The notes beneath the pieces are model-generated. The model saw only the letters and a list, made by a program, of their open reading frames with translations, searched no databases and was not told the DNA's origin. Position numbers and translations under genes: made by a program. From Bordetella parapertussis (GTDB lineage Bacteria > Pseudomonadota > Gammaproteobacteria > Burkholderiales > Burkholderiaceae_C): a DNA stretch of 9,765 nucleotides. Shown piece after piece: positions 1 through 6,453 of this stretch; position 1 is the stretch's first letter, and every line of letters begins with the position of its first letter. The stretch lies in assembly GCA_945873925.1 (NCBI GenBank), contig CAMCES010000057.1, forward strand, positions 1-9,765. The letters are read 5' to 3'.

Positions 1-2676
1 TTGGATGACGCGACCTGCAAGCGCACGGGCATCCGTGTGCACAAGGTGGGCGTGGTCTGGCCGCTGGAATCGCACAGCACCCGTGAATTTGCGCGTGGCC
101 TGCAAGAAATCGTGGTGGTGGAAGAAAAACGCCAGCTCATTGAATACCAACTCAAAGAAGAGCTCTACAACTGGCCCGATGGCCAGCGCCCACGGGTGCT
201 GGGCAAGTTCGACCAGGTGGCGGGCGACTCGGGTGGCGAGTGGACAGGTGACAACCCGACTGAGCATGTGCTGCTGCGGGCCAACGCGGATTTGTCGCCC
301 GCGCTGATCGCCCAAGCCATTGCCAAACGCTTGAAGCAACTCGGCATCGACAGCGACACCACGGCGCGTATCGACGCGCAACTGGCGGTGCTGGCTGCCA
401 AGCAGCAGTCCATGGACGTGCTCGAAGTCAAAGCCGATCGGCAACCCTGGTTTTGCTCGGGCTGCCCGCACAACACCAGCACCCGCGTGCCCGAAGGCTC
501 ACGCGCCATGGCCGGCATTGGCTGCCATTTCATGACCTTGTGGATGGACCGCAGCACCACCGGTTTCACGCAAATGGGTGGCGAAGGCGTGCCATGGGTC
601 GGCCAACAACCCTTCAGCAACGAACAGCACATTTTTGCGAACATCGGGGACGGCACCTATTTCCACAGCGGTATCTTGGCGGTGCGCCAAAGCGTCGCCG
701 CAGGGGTGAACATCACTTACAAAATTTTGTACAACGACGCGGTGGCCATGACCGGTGGCCAGCCGATCGGCGAGCGTGCCGAAGGCCACAGCGTGGTTCA
801 GATCGCCCAAAGCATGCGCGCCGAAGGCGCACGCCGCATCGTCATCGTCACCGATGAGCCAGAAAAATACGACAAGGTGGGGCGCGATGGCATCCCCGGC
901 GGCGCCTTGGGCTTGCCCGAGGGGGTGGCCATCGAGCACCGCGACGACCTCGATCGGGTGCAGCGCACCATGCGCGAAATCAAAGGCTGCACCGTCATCA
1001 TTTACGACCAAACCTGCGCCACCGAAAAACGCCGCCGCCGCAAGCGCGGCACCATGGTCGACCCCGCCGTGCGGGTGATGATCAACGAGGCGGTGTGTGA
1101 GGGTTGCGGTGACTGCAGCAGCCAAAGCAATTGTCTGAGCGTGGAGCCGCTGGAGACCGAACATGGCCGCAAACGCAGCATCAACCAAAGCACGTGCAAC
1201 AAAGACCAAAGCTGCGTCAAAGGCTTTTGCCCGAGCTTTGTCACGGTCGAAGGCGGGCAAATGCGCCGTCAAAACAAACAGGCCAAGCACGACCCGAAAG
1301 CACTCGGCGAGTTGCCTGTCCCTGAATTGCCGTCGCTCAGGCGAGGTATTTACCCAGGTGGTTATGGCATCGTGGTCGCAGGCGTGGGCGGCACCGGTGT
1401 GATCACCATCGGCCAGTTGCTCGGCATGGCCGCGCACCTGGAAGGCAAAGGCATCGTCACCCAAGACGCGGCGGGTTTGGCGCAAAAAGGCGGCGCGACC
1501 TGGAGCCATATCCTGATCGCGCAACACCAAGCCGATATCCAAACCACTCGGGTCTCGACAGCGGCAGCCGACTTGGTGTTGGGCTGCGACCCGATCGTGA
1601 GTGCCGGCAAAGAAACCATGTTGCGCATGCGCCCTGGTCGCACCCGGGTGGCGGTCAACGGCCAAGGCACGCCCACCGCCGCGTTTGTGAAAAACGGTGC
1701 TTGGGCCAACCCCAGTGACAACTGCGTGGCTGACATCTTGAAAGCCATTGGTGGCGAGCCAGCCAACCTGGGTGCGTTCGATGCCAACCACACCGCCACC
1801 CAACTCCTGGGCGACAGCATCTTCGTTAACCCGATGGTGATGGGCTATGCCTGGCAGCGCGGTTGGATACCCTTGGGTGAAGAAGCCATGCTGCGCGCGA
1901 TCGAATTGAACGGCGTGCAAGTGGCGGCCAACCAAAGCGCGTTTTTATGGGGCCGTTGGTGTGCCCACGACCTGCCCAAGGTGCTGGCGCTGATGGCGCC
2001 CAGCCAGGTCGTGCAATTCAAAACCCGCGAAAGCCTGCAGTCGGTCATCCAACGCCGCACCGCTTTGCTCGAAGCCTACCAAAACAAAGCCTACGCCAAG
2101 CGCTACTTGCATTTCGTGCAATCGGTGCTTGAGAAGTCGTCGCCGACGCTGGCCGAGGCCGTGGCCCGCAACCTTTACAAACTGATGGCCTACAAGGACG
2201 AGTATGAGGTTGCTCGTTTGCACAGCGACCCGGCTTTTTTGAAACGCATAGCCGATCAGTTCGAGGGCGACTTCAAGCTGCACTACCACCTGGCGCCTCC
2301 CTTGTTGGCCAAAACCAATGACAAGGGTGAGTTGGTGAAACAAAAATACGGCCCGAGCATGCTGTGGGGATTTCGGTTGTTGTCGGGTTTGCGTTTCTTG
2401 CGCGGTGGCGTGTTCGATGTGTTTGGTTACACCGATGAGCGCCGGGAAGAACGCGCCTTAGCGGGCGAATACCAAGCGAGCATCGAAGAAGTGCTGCGCG
2501 ACTTCTCGCCCGAGCGCCATGCGCTGGCGCTGGAGATTGCCCGTATTCCCGAAAAAATCAAGGGCTATGGCCATGTAAAGGCGCGGCACTTGCTCGCTGC
2601 CCGCGCGCAATGGGCGGGCTTGATGCAGGCATGGCGCGCCTCGGTCAATGGCGTGGCGACTGCCCGCGCTGCTTGA
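1..2676 (+). CDS. Fused indolepyruvate ferredoxin oxidoreductase, 3' part (5' end outside window)
   Basis: Cytoplasmic TPP- and Fe-S-dependent enzyme that oxidatively decarboxylates aryl pyruvates (indolepyruvate, phenylpyruvate) to aryl-acetyl-CoA and passes electrons to ferredoxin or a similar carrier. The visible 891 residues contain, in order: the end of the pyruvate-oxidoreductase-like alpha region; a CSGCPH motif (152-157); a TPP/Mg motif GDG(216-218)-X26-N245; an Arg-rich linker (344-349); a cysteine cluster C366, C369, C372, C378, C399, C405, C410 for Fe-S binding; a gamma-subunit domain opening with the glycine-rich GVGGTGV (461-467); and a C-terminal region resembling DUF6537 (about 660-870, including LAPPLLAK and GYGHVKA). 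Fused family members are usually about 1150-1200 residues, so roughly 280 N-terminal residues are missing. The TTG at base 1 is an internal Leu codon, not a start. The last 32 bp overlap the convergent MFS gene. Family assignment is firm; the exact substrate is inferred from the family. Confidence 0.93.
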   Translation: MDDATCKRTGIRVHKVGVVWPLESHSTREFARGLQEIVVVEEKRQLIEYQLKEELYNWPDGQRPRVLGKFDQVAGDSGGEWTGDNPTEHVLLRANADLSPALIAQAIAKRLKQLGIDSDTTARIDAQLAVLAAKQQSMDVLEVKADRQPWFCSGCPHNTSTRVPEGSRAMAGIGCHFMTLWMDRSTTGFTQMGGEGVPWVGQQPFSNEQHIFANIGDGTYFHSGILAVRQSVAAGVNITYKILYNDAVAMTGGQPIGERAEGHSVVQIAQSMRAEGARRIVIVTDEPEKYDKVGRDGIPGGALGLPEGVAIEHRDDLDRVQRTMREIKGCTVIIYDQTCATEKRRRRKRGTMVDPAVRVMINEAVCEGCGDCSSQSNCLSVEPLETEHGRKRSINQSTCNKDQSCVKGFCPSFVTVEGGQMRRQNKQAKHDPKALGELPVPELPSLRRGIYPGGYGIVVAGVGGTGVITIGQLLGMAAHLEGKGIVTQDAAGLAQKGGATWSHILIAQHQADIQTTRVSTAAADLVLGCDPIVSAGKETMLRMRPGRTRVAVNGQGTPTAAFVKNGAWANPSDNCVADILKAIGGEPANLGAFDANHTATQLLGDSIFVNPMVMGYAWQRGWIPLGEEAMLRAIELNGVQVAANQSAFLWGRWCAHDLPKVLALMAPSQVVQFKTRESLQSVIQRRTALLEAYQNKAYAKRYLHFVQSVLEKSSPTLAEAVARNLYKLMAYKDEYEVARLHSDPAFLKRIADQFEGDFKLHYHLAPPLLAKTNDKGELVKQKYGPSMLWGFRLLSGLRFLRGGVFDVFGYTDERREERALAGEYQASIEEVLRDFSPERHALALEIARIPEKIKGYGHVKARHLLAARAQWAGLMQAWRASVNGVATARAA

Positions 2677-3862
2677 GCGCGGCGGCCGGCGTTGCCAGCA
2701 GGCCCAGCAAAGCTGCACAGGCCAGCACGGCACCCGCATAAAAAGTGCTGGCCGCGCCATGGGTGTCCCACAACCAGCCGGCCAGCACACTGGCCAGCAG
2801 CAGCGCCAAGCCACTGACCAGGTTGAACACGCCAAAGGCGGTACCACGCAAGTCGGTTGGCGCTGTATCGGCCACCATGGTGGCCAACAAGCCCTGTGTC
2901 ATGCCCATGTGCACGCCCCACAGGCCCACACCCAGCAACAAACTGAACAGGTCATGGCCGGCAGCCAGCAGCAAATCAGCGGCGATCAGCACCACGGTTC
3001 CAGCCGCCAGCAGCTTGGTGTGTGACACCCGGTCAGATAACCAGCCAAACGGGTAGGCACAAGCCGCGTAGACCAGGTTCATGGCCACCAAGACCAAGGG
3101 AACCCAGGCCATGGCCACCCCCAGGTCATGTGCGCGCAAGATCAAAAAAGCCTCACTGAAGCGCGCCAGTGTGAACATGGCGCCCACGGCCACGACCCAC
3201 CAGTACGACGCGCTCAAGCGCTGCAAATTGGCCCGCTGAATCGGGTTGATGCGAACCGCTCGGGCTGGGCTGACCGGTTCGCGCACCCCCACCACCAGCA
3301 AAGCCACACTCAATACCGCTGGGATCACGGCCACCCAAAACACAGCACGAAAGTCGTTGGCCCACAACAGCATCAAGCCCACGGCCAGCAAAGGACCGGT
3401 GAAAGCGCCCACCGTGTCAAGCGATTGGCGCAAACCAAAAGCAGCGCCGCGCAACTCGGCCGGGGCAATGTCGGCCACCAGCGCGTCTCGGGGTGCCCCA
3501 CGGATGCCTTTGCCAATTCGGTCCAACACCCGAGCGGTGATGATCAGCCCAGCGCCAGAGGCCAGGGCAAACAAAGGCTTGGTAACCGCACCCAAGCCGT
3601 AGCCCAACACAGCCAGGCCCTTGCGCTTGCCCAAAAAATCACTCCAAGCGCCAGAAAACACCCGGACGATGAGCGCGGTGGCCTCGGCCACACCCTCGAT
3701 CAAGCCAACGGACAGGGCTGACATGCCCAGCGAGGTCACCATGAACATCGGCAAAAGGCAATGGATCATCTCGGACGAGATGTCCATGAACATGCTGACA
3801 AAACCCAGCACCCAAATACCGCGCGGCATGCGCGCGGCGGCTGGGGGAGGCGTCTCAGCCAT
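2645..3862 (-). CDS. Major facilitator superfamily (MFS) transporter
   Basis: Inner-membrane permease of 405 residues, a usual size for a 12-helix MFS protein, with about 11-12 hydrophobic stretches visible. A motif A-like loop lies at 71-81 (GAWSDFLGKRK) after the second helix. A charged, Gly-rich segment RVLDRIGKGIRG (111-122) follows, and the counterpart motif GWLSDRVSH (273-281) opens the second half. The segments 130-144 and 331-345 match closely (AD-AP--LRG-AFG), a trace of the two-fold repeat of MFS proteins. The substrate cannot be read from sequence; drug or metabolite efflux is typical of similar proteins. The ATG overlaps the end of lipA by 8 nt and has no Shine-Dalgarno site, so translation probably depends on lipA. 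It is the last gene of the lip unit. Whether it has any lipoate-related role is unknown. Confidence 0.9.
   Translation of the reverse strand: MAETPPPAAARMPRGIWVLGFVSMFMDISSEMIHCLLPMFMVTSLGMSALSVGLIEGVAEATALIVRVFSGAWSDFLGKRKGLAVLGYGLGAVTKPLFALASGAGLIITARVLDRIGKGIRGAPRDALVADIAPAELRGAAFGLRQSLDTVGAFTGPLLAVGLMLLWANDFRAVFWVAVIPAVLSVALLVVGVREPVSPARAVRINPIQRANLQRLSASYWWVVAVGAMFTLARFSEAFLILRAHDLGVAMAWVPLVLVAMNLVYAACAYPFGWLSDRVSHTKLLAAGTVVLIAADLLLAAGHDLFSLLLGVGLWGVHMGMTQGLLATMVADTAPTDLRGTAFGVFNLVSGLALLLASVLAGWLWDTHGAASTFYAGAVLACAALLGLLATPAAALKQRGQSPRH
2664..2682. other. GC-rich hairpin across the convergent gene ends
   Basis: A perfect 7-bp inverted repeat, CCGCGCT (2664-2670) and AGCGCGG (2676-2682), with a 5-nt loop GCTTG. 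It spans the TGA of the oxidoreductase gene and lies inside the last codons of the opposing MFS gene. No T tract follows on either strand, so it does not meet the intrinsic terminator pattern. It could still slow polymerase or stabilise the 3' ends of both mRNAs; that is inference. Confidence 0.45.
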
Positions 3863-4832
3863 GGGGATTCAGGGCATCCAGGGCTTGCTGGTCAGCGTGG
3901 TAGCTCGACCGCACCATCGGACCGACCGCCGCATGTTGAAAGCCCATCTCAGCCGCCTTGGCCTCGAACATGTGGAAGGTGTCGGGGTGCACATAGCGGC
4001 GCACGGGCAGGTGGTGGCCGCTGGGTGCGAGGTACTGGCCGATGGTCAAGCGGTCGATGTGGTGCGCGCGCATGTCTTGCATCACCGCCAAAATTTCTTC
4101 ATCGGTTTCGCCCAGACCCACCATCAAGCCGCTTTTGGTGGGCACATGGGGAAACAGCGCTTTGAATTTTTTCAACAGGTTCAAGCTGAACGCGTAATCG
4201 CTGCCTGGGCGGGCTTCCTTGTACAGGCGCGGCACGGTTTCCAGGTTGTGGTTCATCACGTCCGGCGGGGCAGCTTGCAAAATGCTCAGCGCGCGGTCAT
4301 CACGGCCTCTGAAGTCGGGCACCAACACCTCGATTTGGGTATTGGGCGAGAGGGCCCGGGTTTGCCGGATGCATTCAACAAAGTGTGCGGCTCCCCCATC
4401 GCGTAAATCGTCGCGGTCCACACTGGTGATTACCACGTACTTGAGGTTCAAGGCGGTAATCGTCTTGGCCAGGTTGACCGGTTCATTCGGGTCCAGCGGG
4501 TCAGGGCGGCCGTGGCCGACATCGCAAAACGGACAGCGGCGGGTGCATTTGTCGCCCATGATCATGAAGGTGGCCGTGCCCTTGCCAAAGCATTCGCCGA
4601 TGTTGGGGCAGGAGGCTTCTTCGCACACGGTGACCAGCTTGTTTTCGCGAAGAATGGTTTTGATGTCATTGAAGCGCGAGTTCGGCGAGCTGGCTTTGAC
4701 CCGAATCCAATCGGGTTTTTTCAGCACCTCACCGGTGTGCTCGACCTTGATCGGGATGCGCGAGACCTTGGAGGCGGACTTTTGCTTGACCGTGGCATCG
4801 TATGCAGCAGGCGTGGTGTCAGAAGTGGTCAT
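3855..4832 (-). CDS. lipA: Lipoyl synthase (radical SAM)
   Basis: Inserts two sulfur atoms into protein-bound octanoyl groups at C6 and C8, the last step of lipoate assembly on PDH, OGDH and GcvH. The protein has 325 residues, normal for the family with a short variable N-terminal tail. The auxiliary [4Fe-4S] cluster motif CX4CX5C is at C70, C75, C81, and the radical-SAM CX3CX2C motif is at C96, C100, C103, both intact. The C-terminal RSSY motif (308-311), which supplies the serine ligand of the auxiliary cluster in known LipA structures, is present. The GLMVGLGET segment (235-243) is also typical. The ATG lies 23 bp after lipB, without a clear Shine-Dalgarno site. The stop overlaps the MFS start. 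All catalytic features are present, so the gene should be functional. Confidence 0.98.
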   Translation of the reverse strand: MTTSDTTPAAYDATVKQKSASKVSRIPIKVEHTGEVLKKPDWIRVKASSPNSRFNDIKTILRENKLVTVCEEASCPNIGECFGKGTATFMIMGDKCTRRCPFCDVGHGRPDPLDPNEPVNLAKTITALNLKYVVITSVDRDDLRDGGAAHFVECIRQTRALSPNTQIEVLVPDFRGRDDRALSILQAAPPDVMNHNLETVPRLYKEARPGSDYAFSLNLLKKFKALFPHVPTKSGLMVGLGETDEEILAVMQDMRAHHIDRLTIGQYLAPSGHHLPVRRYVHPDTFHMFEAKAAEMGFQHAAVGPMVRSSYHADQQALDALNPHG

Positions 4833-4855
4833 TCAAAGCCCAGTCGTTTGCCTGG

Positions 4856-5584
4856 TCAAGGCGTTAGGTAGATCGCCAATTTTTGGCTCAACACATCAGC
4901 GGCTTCTTGCCAGCTGGTTTGCACACCCATTTTAGAAAGATCGGTGGTTTGTAAACCCGCATGGCCGCAAGGGTTGATGCGCTCAAAGGGCTCTAGGTCC
5001 ATGGACACATTCAATGCCACCCCGTGGTAGGTGCAGTGGCGCGACACCTTGACGCCCAAAGCGGCGATTTTGGCCAAACCCGCAAAGTCTGGTGTGCTTG
5101 GTTGCACGCCATGCTGCGGCCGTTGCGGCAAGGGGCGGTGATCGTGGGGGGCGTCTGGGCGCGCATAAATACCTGGCGCACCCGCCACCCGGTGACCGGT
5201 CACACCAAAATGCAACAGGGTTTTGAGCACGGCCTCTTCCATCCGGTAGACATGTTCTTTGATGAAGTAACCCGCCCGCTTGAGGTCAATCAAGGCATAG
5301 GCCACGACCTGGCCGGGGCCGTGGTAGGTGACCTGGCCGCCACGGTTGGTGGCAATCACAGGGATGCCGCCCGCGTTGAGCAGATGGCCGGGCGCGCCCG
5401 CCAAACCTTGTGTGAATACCCCGGGATGTTCACACAACCAAATTTCATCCGGCGAATCGCTGCGCCGCGCCGCGGTGAAATCTTGCATCGCCTGGTAGGT
5501 GGTGGCAAAAGCCACCCTGCCCCATTGGCGCAGCTGTAGACCAGGCAACGGCGAACCACTGTCCACTAAAGAACCACTTTGCAC
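4856..5584 (-). CDS. lipB: Octanoyl-[ACP]:protein octanoyltransferase
   Basis: Transfers octanoate from acyl carrier protein to the target lysine of lipoyl domains, making the substrate for LipA. It has 242 residues if started at the GTG 5584-5582. Hallmarks are the substrate-site motif RGGQVTYHGPGQ (81-92), the predicted catalytic Lys172 in AKIAALG and Cys206 in INPCGHAG (E. coli K135 and C169). Between APGIYA (136-141) and Lys172 there is a His/Pro-rich stretch about 27 residues longer than in E. coli LipB. The start is uncertain. GTG 5584 lies inside the DUF493 gene; a second in-frame GTG at 5566-5564 shares one base with the DUF493 TAG and would shorten the protein by six residues. Neither has a good Shine-Dalgarno site, so coupling to DUF493 translation is likely. 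Confidence 0.97.
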   Translation of the reverse strand: MQSGSLVDSGSPLPGLQLRQWGRVAFATTYQAMQDFTAARRSDSPDEIWLCEHPGVFTQGLAGAPGHLLNAGGIPVIATNRGGQVTYHGPGQVVAYALIDLKRAGYFIKEHVYRMEEAVLKTLLHFGVTGHRVAGAPGIYARPDAPHDHRPLPQRPQHGVQPSTPDFAGLAKIAALGVKVSRHCTYHGVALNVSMDLEPFERINPCGHAGLQTTDLSKMGVQTSWQEAADVLSQKLAIYLTP

Positions 5585-5835
5585 AAGGGGTGGCTGCTCA
5601 GGGTCCGGTAGAGCTCATCGAGTTGTTCGCGGCTGGTGGCGCGCACCGTGAAAGTCAGGCCCAGGTATTTACCGCCAGCACTTTCACGTGTTTCCATGCG
5701 GTCCGGGGCCCAGCTGGGGTCAAACTGCAGCACCAAAGACGCCATGGCTTGAGTGTAGCCATCGACATTCAATCCCATCACTTTGACCGGAAAGTCGCAG
5801 GGGTAGTCGATCAGGCTGTCTTTGGGGTTGGGCAT
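5566..5835 (-). CDS. DUF493 / YbeD family protein
   Basis: Small 89-residue cytoplasmic protein resembling E. coli YbeD (87 residues), a ferredoxin-like alpha/beta fold with ACT-like topology. The FPVKVMG segment (15-21), the GKYLGLTFTVRATS strand pair (55-68), the EQLDELYRTLSSHP helix (70-83) and the terminal VVL all agree with the family. Its biochemical role is not established; ybeD lies beside lipB in E. coli too, which suggests but does not prove a link to lipoate metabolism. It is the first gene of the minus-strand unit, read from the divergent spacer shared with atpI. Its stop lies within the annotated lipB start region (19-bp overlap with the longer lipB form). The ATG is preceded by a C-rich stretch with no clear Shine-Dalgarno site. 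Confidence 0.92.
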   Translation of the reverse strand: MPNPKDSLIDYPCDFPVKVMGLNVDGYTQAMASLVLQFDPSWAPDRMETRESAGGKYLGLTFTVRATSREQLDELYRTLSSHPLCKVVL

Positions 5836-5889
5836 GGGGTCTTGGTAGGCTGGTCAGGGGCTTTGTAAAAGTGTCAGCAACTTACAGTT

Positions 5890-5895
5890 TATAAT
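5890..5895 (+). promoter_or_regulatory. Consensus -10 element upstream of the atp operon
   Basis: A perfect TATAAT in the only AT-rich patch of the 95-bp divergent spacer, 35 bp before the atpI ATG, predicting a start near 5902 and a leader of about 29 nt. No good -35 sits at 16-18 nt; the nearest TTG-like box, TTGTAA (5863-5868), is 21 nt away, so the promoter may need an activator or rely on the -10. Confidence 0.6.
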
Positions 5896-5918
5896 AGTGG
5901 TTTTTGCTTCATCGTAAA
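5891..5918 (-). promoter_or_regulatory. Candidate promoter for DUF493-lipB-lipA-MFS
   Basis: On the minus strand TTTACG (5918-5913, 4 of 6 to the -35 consensus) and TATTAT (5896-5891, 5 of 6 to the -10 consensus) are separated by 16 nt. Transcription would begin near 5884, leaving about a 49-nt leader before the DUF493 ATG. The -10 overlaps the plus-strand TATAAT. Seen by eye only. Confidence 0.5.
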
Positions 5919-5930
5919 GAATTGTCGAGC

Positions 5931-6443
5931 ATGAACAAGGCGTTGTCCGGCAGCAACTTGTGCAAGCACCCCAGTCCAGAGGATTCACTGGCAGAAGAAA
6001 CGTTTCACACGTTGACTGCCGAAGAGGCCCGGGCGTGGCGGCAAACCCAGCCGACACAGTCGGTTTGGTGGGTGCTGGTGGCGCAATCTGTCATCGCTTT
6101 GGTGTTGGCGGCGGGTTTGGCATTCTGGTTTGACCAGAGGCGTGTGTTCGTGTCTGCTGCCTATGGCGCTTTGTCGGTGGTGTTGCCTGCGGCTGTGTTT
6201 GCCCGCGGGCTGACTTCCCCGGTGGCATCTGCCAGCGCGATGGCGGCTGCCTTGGGTTTTGCGGTTTGGCAAGGCGTCAAGATGGTCATGACGGTGCTGA
6301 TGCTGGTCATGGCACCGCGTTGGATAGAAGATTTGAGTTGGCCTGCCTTGTTGGCGGGTTTGTTTGTGACGATGAAGGTGTATTGGTTGGCACTGGTTTG
6401 GGGCAAGCCCCGGTCCAGGTCCCGCCATTCCACACACGAGTAA
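5931..6443 (+). CDS. atpI: ATP synthase subunit I (AtpI)
   Basis: Inner-membrane accessory protein of the F1Fo operon, thought to help assemble or stabilise the c-ring; not part of the final enzyme. From the ATG it has 170 residues: a charged soluble N-terminus (1-44), then four hydrophobic segments at about 45-65, 72-92, 100-128 and 138-156, and a basic tail (159-166), matching AtpI topology. E. coli AtpI is shorter (about 126 residues), the difference being mainly the N-terminal tail. The reading frame stays open upstream to a TTG at 5904, but that lies at the predicted transcription start, so the ATG is preferred. Shine-Dalgarno match is weak (AAAGA, 5916-5920). It is 10 bp upstream of atpB, which supports the call since AtpI sequences are poorly conserved. 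Confidence 0.88.
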   Translation: MNKALSGSNLCKHPSPEDSLAEETFHTLTAEEARAWRQTQPTQSVWWVLVAQSVIALVLAAGLAFWFDQRRVFVSAAYGALSVVLPAAVFARGLTSPVASASAMAAALGFAVWQGVKMVMTVLMLVMAPRWIEDLSWPALLAGLFVTMKVYWLALVWGKPRSRSRHSTHE

Positions 6444-6453
6444 AGAGCTGAAC

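Noticed and set aside
1..3. TTG as a possible start of the oxidoreductase
   Set aside because: Homologues carry several hundred residues before this point and the frame is open at the window edge, so the gene is simply cut.
499..1935. Long open frame on the minus strand (478 codons) opposite the oxidoreductase
   Set aside because: It is a shadow of the high-GC coding strand: the predicted product is His/Ala-rich low-complexity sequence with no recognisable domain, while the plus frame has clear family motifs.
2664..2682. Hairpin as a classical intrinsic terminator
   Set aside because: Neither strand has a T tract after the stem; kept only as a possible structural element.
3128..3721. Open frame of 197 codons on the plus strand opposite the MFS gene
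   Set aside because: The product is Gln/His/Arg-rich with no hydrophobic core or motif, the usual look of an antisense shadow of a membrane protein gene.
3621..4406. Open frame of 261 codons on the plus strand opposite the MFS and lipA genes
   Set aside because: It crosses the junction of two well-supported minus-strand genes and shows no family motif; it is best explained by codon bias of the real genes.
5904..5930. TTG start giving AtpI nine extra residues
   Set aside because: It lies at the predicted transcription start, so it would need leaderless TTG initiation; the ATG at 5931 is much more likely.
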